From NCBI GenBank assembly GCA_016271365.2, contig CM028132.1:591177001-591241000 (forward strand): a stretch of 64,000 bases of DNA, written 5' to 3'. Origin of the DNA: Neoceratodus forsteri. Lineage: Eukaryota; Chordata; Ceratodontiformes; Ceratodontidae. Positions 54,230-64,000 of the stretch are shown one piece after another. A program made the translations under genes and the position numbers. The notes under the pieces are model-generated. The model saw only the letters and a list, made by a program, of their open reading frames with translations. It had not been told where the DNA came from and ran no database searches. The first letter of the stretch is position 1; each line of letters opens with the position of its first letter.

Positions 54230-56275
54230 ACTAAGATACTCAACAAGTTCCTCTTGCTCTCCCAATTTCCCCACAAACTGAAGTTAGCTCAGGTGACACC
54301 TATCCATAAAAGTGGAGACAGGACACTCCATGGAAATTAGAGGCCCATCTCAATTCTTCCTCCTTTATCTAAAGCATTCGAAAGAATTGTTGCTGATCAG
54401 TTGGTAGAGTACTGTATATAGAGAAATACAGCCTACAATGACCCCAGCAACATGGATTTCGAAAGGGCCACAGCACCACAACTGCACTCCTCGAATTTAT
54501 GGGCTACATCCAGCAGGCTCTGGACCAAGGCTACCTAGTCGGCGCCATCTACATTGATCTGACCAAGGCGTCGGATACGGTCAGTCATCCTCTATTGCTC
54601 AAACAGCGGAACTCAGCCTAGCATCAGACACCCTACATTGGTTTAACAGCTACCTCACTGACTGCTTTCAACAGGTCAAGATTGATGACGTACTCTCGAC
54701 TAAGCTGCCTGTCCACTCTGGTGTTCCCCAAGGGTCAATCCTGGGTCCACTACTCTTCAGTATATTTCTCAACAATCTCCCTGCTGTTTGCTCTGAACAA
54801 ATCCTACTGTATGCCGACGATGCTGTAATTTTCACAAAGAATGCTGACCCAACCATCCTAGCGAACCAGCTATAGAAAAGCTGCATGGAAGTTGAGGATT
54901 GGTTTATTATGCAGAAACTTGTGCTCAATTACAAAAACAACAAAAATAATGCTCTTCCATGGCACTCACAATAAGCATAAAGCCAAACAGCTGGCAGTTA
55001 GAAAGCACTCAGGCATCCCTCTGGAGCAGATCTCGACTTTCAAGTACCTTGGTGTGACCCTGGATAGCACCCTGACCTTTGCTAGTCACATAGACAATGT
55101 AGCCAATCTGTGAATACCCACATCGGTCTCATTTATAGGCATAAGCACCATTTTACTGCTGAAGCCCTTAAACAAGCAATCCAAAGCTCTACTGTCTCCA
55201 TAATTGACTATGGGCTTGTTATTTATGGATTTGGCATCAGCACAGCACAAAAACGCATCTCTATCGCACTGAATAAAGCCTGTAGGCTTCTTACTGGAGC
55301 CCCTGCATGGATGCACACTTGTGACCTCAACGAGCAAGCAAACTGGCTGCAGTTACATGGTAGATTATTCTACCCCACCTACCTTATTGTGAGGAAGGCC
55401 TCACTAGGTTCCTTGCCCCAGGGAGTACAGAACCTCCTCAGCCCATCTTGCAGCAACTGCCTCAACAGAAGTACCAATTGCTGTACCCTCCAAATTCCAC
55501 ACTGTTGGACTGTGCAAGGTCAATGCTCATCTGTACTCAGAGTACCAAAGTGGTTTAATTCACTGCACAGTGAAATCGCAAACTCTACCACTCTGGGATT
55601 ATTCAAACGCAAGCTTAGAGAGTCACTTGTGGCCAGTGCCTCCTGTGATTGCCACACTCAGCTACCATCACCCTCAGTCTACTTCTTACACAGTATCCCA
55701 CCTCTCTCAATCCTCTTCTACCTTGCCAATCCTCTTCCCCTCCCTCCTGACCTTTGGATCTATCAAGTAATTGGTCTCCTGGCACCTCCTGAGCTCATTT
55801 ACACTGACCCATTTTCTCCCTCTACCCATGCAATCCTCCCACCGCTTCCTCAATCTCCACGCAACATTTTGTGCCTTGATACACCACTTCTTCCCTCTCC
55901 TTTAGCCCTTTGCCTGTGGAACTCCCTGTCCCATTTATCTGTCCTCTTAGTCACTCTTTTGTTTGACAAGGCATAGCGGCTGCACTTCTCGTTTGCAATT
56001 ATATCCATTATAGCAATTCTTTAATCTTCCTGATATTTCTTAGATCTATGAACTTTCTCTGATGTAACTAGGTCTTGCCTGTATGTACAGTTGCAACTGA
56101 TGTGACTAGTTTTACCCATGTAACTATCATTTGTTTTGTTTGTATGTAATAATTATTGACTGGCTTTACCAAAGCCTGTTTTCTCTGAATGCATACTATG
56201 GCGTGGAATCTGTGTAAAAGAGCCATTGGCTCAAAGGTTGTAATCCTAAATTTACATAAATAAATAAATAAAACG
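54230..56275 (+). mobile_element. LINE C, jockey-superfamily LINE, 3' half
   Basis: This 5'-truncated LINE begins in RT (VTPIHKSGD at about 54293). It carries RT, thumb, the C-terminal domain (55110-55976) and a 3' UTR ending in TACATAAATAAATAAATAAA near 56272. It is related to LINE A/B in wording (FRKGHSTTTALLEF-like, AIYIDLTKASDTVSH) but its tail differs, so it is another family. Confidence 0.7.
54290..55976 (+). pseudogene. LINE C reverse transcriptase and C-terminal domain
   Basis: RT motifs in order are RPISILPPLSKAFERIVADQ, GHSTTTALLEF, IYIDLTKASDTVSHPLL, a VPQGSILGPLLFSIF-like block (about 54722-54765), and LYADDAVIFTKN (YADD at 54810-54821, catalytic pair intact). EQISTFKYLGVTLDSTLTFA in 54892-55113 follows. 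The open 288-codon stretch 55110-55976 is the C-terminal domain: VSIIDYGLVIYGFGISTAQK, ALNKACRLLTGAP and PKWFNSLHSEIANSTTLGLF. Stops lie near 54417 and 54873. Confidence 0.75.
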
Positions 56276-56484
56276 TTGACGTTCAGGAGGGGTGCGACTT
56301 TGTCTTGCGGTTTATTCTGAAAGGGTCCGAGTGTTTTTAGTGAATAAACACTTTTTTATCATGCCCTAACGTTGGTGCTTGTCTGTTCCTGGACATATGA
56401 GACGAGTGCTGTTCTTGGTTTGTCTGTACATCTTAACTTCCCTGCACAAGTCTGGTGTATGAAATTCCTTTTCTTTCAGATTTG
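56276..56484. other. Unassigned junction sequence
   Basis: About 200 bp lie between the LINE C tail and the antisense DIRS-4 recombinase. An AATAAAC at about 56343 could be a small element's tail. Not recognised. Confidence 0.35.
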
Positions 56485-57510
56485 TTGGCTTCAGACAGAA
56501 TGACAGCAGACAAACTTCCTGGTTCTCATGAAAGGCTTAGGAACCTTCGATATAAAGGAAGGGACTGTCCTCATCACCACCTTGTCTTTATGCATTATAT
56601 GGTACGATTCCTTGTATAAAATGGCCCGAAGCTCACCAATCCTTCTTGCCGAGCAGATGACGATCAGGAAACACAAGGTGTAGGACAAGATGTCCAATGG
56701 GACTGATTAAAGTGTCTCGAAAGGCACCCTACACAAAGCATTTAACACCGAGTTCAAATACTGCAGTGGAACTGGTGAACGAAAGGACAGCAGACTCCTG
56801 TTAACCACCCTGAGGAACTGAATATCATTTGAGTTTGTTACCCGAGATAAACCTATTGATGTTCCCAATGTCACACTAAGTACAAACACTTGCCCCCACA
56901 GGGTGCTCAATGCTAGACCATTGTCTACTCCTGCCTACAAAAATTCCAATATCTGTGGGATCGTTGTCTTAGTGGATCTAATGCCTCAAACTCTGGCTCA
57001 ACCAGAAAAGATATTACATACTTAATCATATGTCACTGAAGTAGAAACTTTTCTGGAAGCCATGATGGAGTCCACAACTCTCTTGGAGAAACCGTGCTTC
57101 AATAGCCTCCTCCTCTCAGAGTCAGGCTACCTAATCATGTCGCCTCTGGCGCCAGATGAAGAATGGGGCCCTGAATGAGGAGATCTCTGTGAACCGGAAG
57201 CTGGAACAGGTTGTTATGCTAGGTTCATCAGGTTGGAGATACACAGTCTTCCTGGCAACTTTGGAACTATTATCAGGAAACTTCCTCTTGACTGCCTGAT
57301 TTTTTTGTAGTACCTTGGGCACCAATGAAAGCAGAAATAACCGGTATGCTCTGTGGAACTCCCCTCGCTGACACAAGGCATACACCACCTTTGCCTGAGG
57401 GCACTGATATCGACTGAAGAACCTCAGTACCAGAGTGTTTTCCTCTGAAGCAGAGGTCGATATACAGGTGGCCAAATCTTCTGTACAGGAAATCAAACAC
57501 CTCTGCATTC
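56485..57510 (-). pseudogene. DIRS-4 tyrosine recombinase
   Basis: After the RNase H end comes a linker (57508-57131), then YR text: LGTSIGLSRVTNSNDIQFLR-like in 56910-56707 and the catalytic start LSYTLCFLIVICSARRIGEL with RAILYKE (first catalytic Arg in ARRIGEL) and HKDKVVMRTVPSFISKV in 56697-56491. It aligns by eye with DIRS-1 TSDRRISELQALICKEP and RAILRTNPKFFPKV. The H-x-x-R and Tyr blocks are missing, cut at about 56485. Confidence 0.65.
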
Positions 57511-57589
57511 AGAGACTATTCTTCGGGCTGAAACTTTCTGCGACTCAAGTAGTCAGCTTGCACATTCAGTTCTCCAGCCAGATGAATTG

Positions 57590-57905
57590 CAGAGAGTGCC
57601 AGAAGGTTGGTTTCCACCCACTACAGAATCCTGTCCATTTCTGCTAGAATGCTTACTCTTCTTGTGCCACCTTGACTGTTTATGTAAGCCACGGTGACAG
57701 CGCTGTCCGACCACACCCTCACGGCTCTCACCTGAACCCAGATCTGAAAGTGAAGCAGAACAAGGTTCGCTGCCCTCACTTCCAACACATATACAGTATC
57801 TGAAGCATCTGCTCCTGGGGGCTGCTACCCCTGAACTGGGATTTGGTCCAGAACTGCACTCCAGCCCAACAGGCTGGCATCAGTTGTGAGAATCATTTTC
57901 AGCGG
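57590..57905 (-). pseudogene. DIRS-4 RNase H domain
   Basis: On the minus strand, in broken frames: DASLLGWSAVLDQIPVQG-like text (about 57820-57880), LLHFQIWVQVRAVRVWSDSA (57700-57765) and VTVAYINSQGGTRRV (57650-57700), with HLAGELNVQADYLSR at about 57545-57590. This matches the RNase H of DIRS elements, which removes template RNA. The S-D-x-x-x-V-x-Y-I-N box is kept. Confidence 0.6.
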
Positions 57906-58170
57906 TTCCTCCAGGAGAGTCCCTATGCTGAGATTTTCAAGGTTCTCCCGTCAAGCAAGGAACTGCCACATCAACTGTGATAGCAGAATCAGGGCCGGGT
58001 AGTCATTTGAGGCTAGGAACCATACCTAGAGCATCCTGTTCTGCAGAGAACATATTTGGGAAACGTGCCCACAGCATTAGCTCTATCACAGTTTTCATCA
58101 GGCCTAGAATCTGAAGTAATCTGGGAACAGAGACTGCTGGCTGGGCCCTCAGTCATTGGGTCTCTCAAAG

Positions 58171-58566
58171 TCAGGTATTCCTGGACGTGAAGTGAAATAC
58201 TCTCTTCTCGTCTGTCTGGAAGACCACCCCCAGATACTCTAACCTTTGAGACAGCATCAAGGAGCTTTTCTCCTGGTTGATGATCCAGCCCTGTGTTTCC
58301 AGGACCTCAAAAGTCCTTGCCACTAACCTCTCTGCCATCCTTGCAGTCGGAGCCCAGATGAGCAGATTGCCCACGTAGGGGTATATGTGAAGCCTTTCCT
58401 GTCTCAGTTGCACCACTAGCACAATGGGGATCTTCAAAAATATCTTGGGGGCAGTTGCCAGACCAAAAGGGAAAGCCCTGGACTGGAAATGTTGTCCTTG
58501 AATTGCAAACCTCAGGAATTTCTGGTGCAACTGGCTGTGACGGGGTTGAAGAAAACCCTGTCCCAT
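58171..58566 (-). pseudogene. DIRS-4 reverse transcriptase fragment
   Basis: This 131-codon frame contains HQKFLRFAIQGQHFQSRAFP, FGLATAPKIF (palm), RLHIYPYVGNLLIWAPTARM, and WIINQEKSSLMLSQRLEYLG with VVF. In DIRS RTs the catalytic box is Y-L/V-D-D; here it reads Y-V-G-N, so both Asp are lost. The N-terminal part of RT is missing. Confidence 0.75.
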
Positions 58567-58667
58567 TTGTTACGCAGAAAGAGTTAAACGCAAGGATCTG
58601 TTCTGTCCTCTCCTTTTCTGTCCTTTGTCTCGTTGGCCAACCAAATAGTCTTGTGAGACCTAGGTAA

Positions 58668-58975
58668 GTACAGATACATAAGAACTTGCCGTAACAGTAG
58701 ATCTTCGATAGAGGCTCTTGTAGTACGTACTAACAGATAGGACTAAGCCTCAAGGTGCTAGGACCACATGGAAAACTTTTAGCTAACAGTTTCTGGCGGG
58801 TGACCACCCACTTGCTCTCACATGACCAACGTCAGCATGCACACCCTCCAGTTCTCCCACTGGACACCTAGAAAGGTGCGACACGAAGTAGGAGTGGGCT
58901 CCTGGAACTATAATGCTATAAAAGGAGAAGCAGTAGAAGAAACCCAGAGGGAAGTGGGAGGGAAAGCAGTACCTA
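58668..58975. mobile_element. DIRS-3, left end
   Basis: The left terminal repeat begins TACATAAGAACTTGCCGTAA and CAGTAGATCTTCGATAGAGG, as in DIRS-1/2. Then come GGAAAACTTTTAGCTAACAG and a body like the DIRS-2 leader (AGAAACCCAGAGGGAAGTGG). It stops at CAGTACCTA where CR1-3 begins and resumes at 63878. The right part lies beyond the window. No coding part is visible. Confidence 0.75.
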
Positions 58976-59080
58976 ACATAGAAACATAGAATTTGATGGC
59001 AGATAAGGAACGTTTGGCCCACCTAGTCTGCCCTTTTTCCTACCTAACAGATAAGCTGCAGATCCTAGTTAACCAACAGC

Positions 59081-59395
59081 TTACTTCCTCCTACCTCCCA
59101 CTAGGACTGCCTTATGTCTGTCCCATGCATTCTTGAATTCCCTCACTGTTCTTGACTCCACGACCTCCTCAGGGAGACCGTTCCATGCATCCACAACCCT
59201 CTCCGTAAAAAAATACTTCTTCACATTACCTCTAAGCCGTCCCCCCTCTATCTTCAAATTGTGCCCCCTTGTTCTTGCACATCTCTTTTTCTGAAAGATG
59301 CTACCCTCTTGGACTTTGTTGATTCCCTTGAGGTACTTGAAAGTTTCTATCATGTCCCCTCTTTCCCATACATATTAAGCTTCTTTAGTCTTTCT
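59081..59395 (-). pseudogene. CR1-3 C-terminal domain
   Basis: The minus strand reads MIETFKYLKGINKVQEGSIF, KKRCARTRGHNLKIEGGRLR, YFFTERVVDAWNGLPEEVVE and SRTVREFKNAWDRH, the standard CR1 ORF2 end. One frame break separates it from RT copy b at about 59370. Confidence 0.8.
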
Positions 59396-60531
59396 TCGTA
59401 TGTCTGCTGGTGCAGACCCTGCACCATTTTGGTTGTCCTCATCTGGACAGTCTCCACTCTGTCTATGTCTTGCGGAGATGGGATCTCCAGAACTGCACAC
59501 AGTACTCCAGATAGGGTCTCACCAACTGTCTGTACAGAGGGACAACAACTTCCTGTTTTCTACTACTGATGCCTCTCCCTATGTATCCCAGTATCCCCCC
59601 AGCCCTCCTTACTGCCTTCTCACATTGCTTGCCCACCTTTAGGTTATCTGATATAATTATCCCCAGGTCCCTTTCCAATTTTACTGTTGTCAGTATCTCA
59701 CCCCCCACTGTATACTCTTCCCAAGTTTTTGTTTCCCAGGTGCATTACCTTGCACTTCTTTGCATTGAATCTGAGCTGCCATACATTTGACCATTCCTCC
59801 AACCTTGCCAAGTCCCTTCTCACCCTTTCCACTCCATCTTGTGCATCAACCCTGCTGAAGATCTTTGTGTCATCTGCAAAGAGACATACTTTTCCTTCCA
59901 GTTCCTCTGCAATGTAACTTATAAAGACATTAAAAAGGACTGGTCCCAGTACTGAACCCTGCGGTACCGTGCTAGTAACCCTCCTTTCTTCACTGTGGAC
60001 TTCGTTTACTACTATCCTTTGCGTCCTGTTGTCTAGCCAATTGTTTATCCAGGCTACCACCTTGGGACCCACTCAAAGGCTGGCTAGCTTGTGTATTAAT
60101 CTTTTGTGTGGGACTGTATCAAATGCTTGCTAAAATCTAGGTAGGCCATGTCCACAGCCCCTCCCTGGTCTACTACTTTGGTCACCCAGTCAAAGAAATC
60201 TGTTAGATTCGTCTGACATGACCTTCCCATCGTGAATCCATGCTGCCTTGGGTCCTGTGCCCCACTGACCTCTAGGTACTCAACAATTCTTTCCTTCAGA
60301 AGTGATTCCATCATTTTCCCTACCTCTGAGGTCAAACTAACTGGTCTGTAGTTTCCTGCCTCTGTCCTGCTCCCACTTTTACGAAGAGGAATCACATCCG
60401 CCCTCTTCCAATCCTCAGGTACCACTCCATCCTCCCATGATTTGTTAAAGAGAGTAGTCAGCAGTATCGCTAGTTCTACCCTTAGTTCTTTTAGAATTCT
60501 TGGGTGAATCCCATCAGGCCCCACTGCTTCA
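59396..60531 (-). pseudogene. CR1-3 RT, copy b (3'-proximal)
   Basis: Text is VGPDGIHPRILKELRVELAI, NYRPVSLTSEVGKMMESLLK, HGFTMGRSCQTNLTDFFDWV, MAYLDFSK, GSVLGPVLFNVFISYIAEEL and LFADDTKIFSRVDAQDGVER (FADD at 59869-59880). LGIIISDNLKVGKQCEKAVR and LVRPYLEYCVQFWRSHL follow. It is fused upstream to the end of copy a, giving the hybrid frame 60593-60096 that starts RRTTKMVQGLHQKTYDE and continues into VGPDGIHP. Confidence 0.8.
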
Positions 60532-61666
60532 TCGTATGTCTTCTGGTGCAGACCCTGCACCATTTTGGTTGTCCTCCTCTGGACAGCCTCCACTCTGTCT
60601 ATGTCTTTGCGGAGATGGGGTCTCCAGAACTACACACAGTACTCCAGATGGGGTCTCACCAACTGCCTGTACAGAGGGATAACAACTTCTTGTTTTCTAC
60701 TATTGATGCCTCTCCTATGCATCCCAGTATCCCCCCAGCCTTCCTTACTGCCTTCTCACATTGCTTGCCCACCTTTAGGTCATCTGATATAATTACCCCC
60801 AGGTCCCTTTCCATTTTTACTGTTGTCAGTATCTCACCCCCCTTTGTGTACTCTTCCCCTGGGTTTTTGTTTCCCAGGTGCATTACCTTGCACTTCTTTG
60901 CATTGAATCTGAGCTGCCATACATTTGACCATTCCTCCAACCTTGCCAAGTCCCTTCTCATCCTTTCCACTCCATCTTGTGTATCAACCCTGTTGCAGAT
61001 CTTTGTGTCGTCTGCAAAGAGACATACTTTTCCTTCCAGTTCCTCTGCAATTTCACTTATAAAGACATTAAAAAGGACCGGTCCCAGTACTGAACCCTGC
61101 GGTATCCCGCTAGTAACCCTTCTTTTTTCATTGTGGACTCCATTTACTACTACCCTTTGCGTCCTATTGTCTAGCCAATTTTTTATCCAGACTACCACCT
61201 TGGGACCCCCTCCAAAGCTGGCTAACTTGTGTATTAATCTTTTGTGGAGACTGTATCAAATGCCTTGATAAAATCTAGGTAAACCATGTCCACAGCCCCT
61301 CCCTGGTCTACTACGTTGGTCACCCAGTCAAAGAAATCTATTAGATTCATCTGACACGACCTTCCCATCGGGAATCCATGCTGCCTTGGGTCCTGTGCCC
61401 CACTGGCCTCTAGGTACTCAACAATTCTTTCCTTCAGAAATGATTCCATCGTTTTCCCTACCTCTGAGGTCAAACTAACTGGTCTGTAGTTTTCTGCCTC
61501 TGTCCTGCTCCCACTTTGTGAAGAGGAATCATCTGCCCTCCTCCAGTCCTCAGGTACCACTCCATCCTCCCATGATTTGTTAAAGAGAGTAGTCAGCGGT
61601 GGCACTAATTCTACCCTTAGTTCTTTTAGAATTCTTGGGTGAATTCCATCAGGCCCCATTGCTTTG
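60532..61666 (-). pseudogene. CR1-3 RT, copy a (5'-proximal)
   Basis: It matches copy b nearly throughout: KVDKAMGPDGIHPRILKELR, NYRPVSLTSEVGKTMESFLK, HGFPMGRSCQMNLIDFFDWV, MVYLDFIKAFDTVS, GIPQGSVLGPVLFNVFISEI, LFADDTKICNRVDTQDGVER (FADD at 61007-61018), and LGVIISDDLKVGKQCEKAVR. Scattered differences from copy b exceed what a recent assembly duplicate would show. Several frame breaks are present. Confidence 0.8.
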
Positions 61667-62254
61667 TCCACCTTCAATTTCGTTAGTTTTTTCAGAACCC
61701 TTTCTTCTGTAAATGGACTAGTATCGATCCCCGTCTTCAGAGTATTCCTCTTGTTTGGTTTAGGTACCTACCCCTCCTCTTCCTTTGTGAATACTGAGCA
61801 GAAATATTCATTCAGTATCCCTGCTTTTTCACTGTCACCCTCTGCCCACATTCCCTCCCCTTTATTAAGCCTCAGTATCCCTCCTTTGGTCTTTCTTCGC
61901 TCCCTAATGTACCTATAAAAGGTCTTATCCCCCTTCTTAACAGAATTGGCTATCCTTTCCTCGGTTTGGGCCTTTGCTATTCTGACTGCCTTCCAGCCTC
62001 TTTCTGCTTTAACTGATAAAGTTCTCTGTCCTGCTCCTTCTGTGTTTCCTTATATTTCCTGAATGCTATCCTTTTCTCCTTAACCTTCCCTACCACCTCT
62101 TTTGAGAACCATAGCAGTTTTTTCCTTCATTGTGTTTTGTTGATTTGCTTTACACAAAGGCTTGTTACCTCTGTAATGGCTGTTTTGATTACTCCCCATT
62201 GTTCCTCCACCCCTCCTTCTTGCCTGTTTGCTAGTGCTTTTCTGAGGCACTCTC

Positions 62255-62960
62255 TTATTTTTCCCCAAAGTCAGCACTCATAAAGTCCAATACTCTTGCT
62301 TTTGTATGGCTTGATTGTATGGCTGTGTTTGTCGTGAACCACACTGTTTGGTGGTTGCTTACTCCCAGATGGCTACCCACTTCTAAATCTGAGATTCTTT
62401 CTCCGTCCCCATTTGAGAGTACCAGGTCTAAGATTGCTCCCTCCCGAGGGGATTCCAATACTGGCAGTCTGAGGCATGCTCCTTGTAGGGCATCAAGAAT
62501 GACCCCGCTCTTGGATGTGCCTGCAGCAAAGGTGCTCCAGTTAACATCTGGCATATTCAGGTCCCCCATCAACAATATCTCCCCTTTTTCTGCCATTCTA
62601 AGGATGCCTTCTATCATTTCCTTGTCCATTCCCTCCCCGAGATGGGGGTCTATATACAACCCCCATGTGGATTGTGGTGCCATTTCCTGTCTCTAGGGTG
62701 ACCCAGAGTGCCTCATCTGCTCCCTGTTTACTTTTAGTTCTTTTGCTTTGACCCCTTCCTTTACATAGAGAGCTCCTCCTCCTCCTCCTCTTTTACCTTC
62801 CCTGTCCTTCCTGTAGATTGTGTATCCTGGTATGTTGACATCCCAGTCATGGTTCTCTGTGTACCATGTTTATGTGACTGCCACAATATCCAGGCCACCT
62901 TCTTCCATCAAGGCCACTAGTTCTGGGAGCTTGTTACACAGTCTACGGGCATTGGTACTC
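62255..62960 (-). pseudogene. CR1-3 endonuclease domain
   Basis: The minus strand has ELVALMEEGGLDIVAVT-like text at about 62900, then an RGGGGALYVKEG box (about 62760-62790). The open stretch 62683-62255 has EILLMGDLNMPDVNWSTFAA (GDLN intact) and LDLVLSNGDGERISDLEVGS. The usual SDHQ box reads SNHQ, so one catalytic Asp is lost. Confidence 0.75.
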
Positions 62961-63202
62961 ATCACCCTCCACTTTTTGATGGTCTTATCCCTTTCAGCCC
63001 TATCCCTGTCCTTACTGCCTTTGCCTTTTTTTTTTTTTTACATTTACCTCAGTCCTGCTCCATAACGACTTCTCTACCTTGGTGTTTACCTCATTTATTA
63101 CCATGTTTTGTGGGGGGAGGCTGGGATTTCCCCGCTCCTTTTCAGTGCCTCCCCCCCCTTGGCTAATTTAAATGCTTGCCAATAAAGCATCATTTAAACC
63201 TC

Positions 63203-63862
63203 TCACCTAGGATCCTGGTCCCCCCCCCCGGACAGATGCAGACCATTGCGCCAGTATAGGTCTGCATCCCTCCAGGTAGCTTCCCAGTCCCCAGTGAAGC
63301 CAAAACCCTGAGCTCCACACCAGTTTTTCAACCATTCATTGAATTCCCTGGTGAGGAGTACCCTTGCATCACCCTTGCCATAGACGGGTAGCACCTCCGA
63401 GAAGGTTACCGTATGCGCTACTTGTCTAAGGCCCCTCCCCAACTCTACAAACTCCTCTTGCACTGCTCTGATCCCATTCCTAGCCAGGTCATTTGTCCCT
63501 AGGTGGACAATGACATCCAGCTCCCTCCCTCTTACAGCTGCTCCCACGATCCTGAGGATTCACTTCCTGTCCCTCCAAGCCGTGACACCAGGCAGGCACC
63601 TTACCTCCCTCCCACCTTCCTCCCCCACTTCCGCCCCCCTAATAGTAGAGTCCCCCACCAGGAGTTGTTTCCTTCCCCTGTGGGGTCCCATGCCACCCTC
63701 CTGTGGGTCTCCTTTGTGAAGGTTCCCAGCATCCTCCTTGGTCTCCTCTGCAGGTGCCTCCATAGAGGAACCACTATCCACCAGAAGAGTGTATGAATTG
63801 TGGAGAGGTACAGCTGGAGGGATGCAATTCTGTTCCACCACCCTCTCCCTCCCTGAGCCCAC
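63203..63862 (-). pseudogene. CR1-3 ORF1 with SGNH/GDSL esterase domain
   Basis: Two frames (63862-63560 and 63547-63203) hold the CR1 ORF1 esterase. GRKQLLVGDSTIRGAEV carries the nucleophile Ser of GDS (near 63650). REVRCLPG-like text, then LDVIVHLGTNDLARN, QVAHTVTFSEVLPV and DADLYWRNGLHLSGGG (Asp-x-x-His-type block near 63230-63255) follow. The esterase of CR1 ORF1 is thought to act on lipids during retrotransposition. All catalytic blocks are visible; one frameshift lies near 63550. Confidence 0.8.
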
Positions 63863-63877
63863 CCTGGTCCAGCCTCT

Positions 63878-64000
63878 CCTACTGCAACAGCCTCCCTCAA
63901 AGATCTACTGTTACAGTAAGTTCTTACGTAACTGTACTATCTTACTTCAGGAGAGCATTTACAGTAGGTACTAACAGATAGGACTGAGTCCCAAGCAGTC
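63878..64000. mobile_element. DIRS-3, continuation with internal complementary region
   Basis: After CR1-3 the DIRS sequence resumes: CTACTGCAACAGCCTCCCTC, AAAGATCTACTGTTACAGTA, AGTTCTTACGTAACTGTACT and ATCTTACTTCAGGAGAGC. This is the internal complementary region, followed by GGACTGAGTCCCAAGCAGTC as in DIRS-1/2. The window ends here. Confidence 0.75.

Larger units (their letters stand above)
56485..58575 (-). mobile_element. DIRS-4, antisense RT-RNase H-YR body without termini
   Basis: Reading the minus strand from 58575, the order is DIRS RT, RNase H, then tyrosine recombinase, which is the DIRS polyprotein order. No inverted terminal repeats of the DIRS-1/2/3 type border it: the left side meets LINE C and the right side meets DIRS-3. 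The protein wording differs from DIRS-1, so it is probably a separate, older family. Numerous frame changes. Confidence 0.75.
58976..63877 (-). mobile_element. CR1-3, near-complete CR1 LINE with duplicated RT region
   Basis: This 4.9-kb antisense CR1 is inserted in DIRS-3. CCTA at 58972-58975 and 63878-63881 may be a short target duplication. Reading the minus strand: ORF1 with esterase domain (63862-63203), ORF2 endonuclease (about 62960-62255), linker, RT copy a (61666-60532), RT copy b (60531-59396), the C-terminal domain (59395-59081), and the 3' end with the CR1-type CTTATCTGCCATCAAATTCT and ATGTTTCTATG at 58976-59010. Copies a and b are a direct duplication with a shift of 1136-1138 bp. 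Confidence 0.85.

Overview
The window is eukaryotic, repeat-saturated vertebrate DNA. I found no complete host gene. Nearly every long reading frame belongs to a retrotransposon: L1/Tx1-like, CR1, L3-like and L2 LINEs, a jockey-superfamily LINE here called LINE A/B, Penelope-like elements (PLEs) with GIY-YIG endonucleases, and DIRS elements with tyrosine recombinase (YR). Smaller elements are tRNA-derived SINEs, a MIR-type CORE-SINE, a T2/Kolobok MITE and a second TTAA-flanked MITE. This mix, with abundant DIRS, PLEs and T2 MITEs, points to a large-genome amphibian; a caecilian would fit, a lungfish is possible. That assignment is inference, because nothing here is diagnostic of species.

Layout. 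1-2.57 kb: 3' part of an L1/Tx1-like LINE (+). 3.1-3.8 kb: LINE A-family 3' fragment. 4.96-6.17 kb: two tRNA-SINEs. 6.2-12.4 kb: LINE A (+), split by PLE-1 (9795-12172) with a 13-bp target duplication. 12.4-13.1 kb: GIY-YIG part of PLE-2. 13.5-19.5 kb: L2-1 (+) interrupted by CR1-1 (about 15.8-18.8 kb). 19.5-24.1 kb: mostly unassigned, with a T2 MITE, a tRNA-SINE bearing a 15-bp target duplication, and a possible minus-strand host-gene 3' end. 24.15-36.25 kb: one antisense L3/CR1-like LINE split by PLE-3 (24.8-25.7), a non-coding 3.6-kb insert made largely of tandem arrays (26.45-30.06) and DIRS-1 (31.9-35.1). 36.6-38.0 kb: MIR-like SINE, small MITE and a 586-bp palindrome. 39.3-41.9 kb: L2-2 with a long open RT frame. 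41.9-45.1 kb: LINE B carrying a CORE-SINE. 45.7-47.35 kb: CR1-2 (-). 48.5-51.6 kb: DIRS-2. 52.6 kb: tRNA-SINE (-). 53.7-54.1 kb: YR remnant (-). 54.2-56.3 kb: LINE C (+). 56.5-58.6 kb: DIRS-4 body (-). 58.67-64 kb: DIRS-3, opened by CR1-3 (-), whose RT region is tandemly duplicated.

How the parts relate. The nesting gives a relative chronology (L3-1 before PLE-3, DIRS-1 and the array insert; L2-1 before CR1-1; LINE A before PLE-1; LINE B before its SINE; DIRS-3 before CR1-3). Several elements look like parasite/host pairs: DIRS-1 and DIRS-2 share termini but lack reverse transcriptase, and the CORE-SINE shares its 3' tail with LINE A. Most observations worth a second look concern unusual element architectures rather than host genes. 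Element borders were set by eye from sequence resemblance between copies in this window, and are approximate unless a target duplication is quoted.
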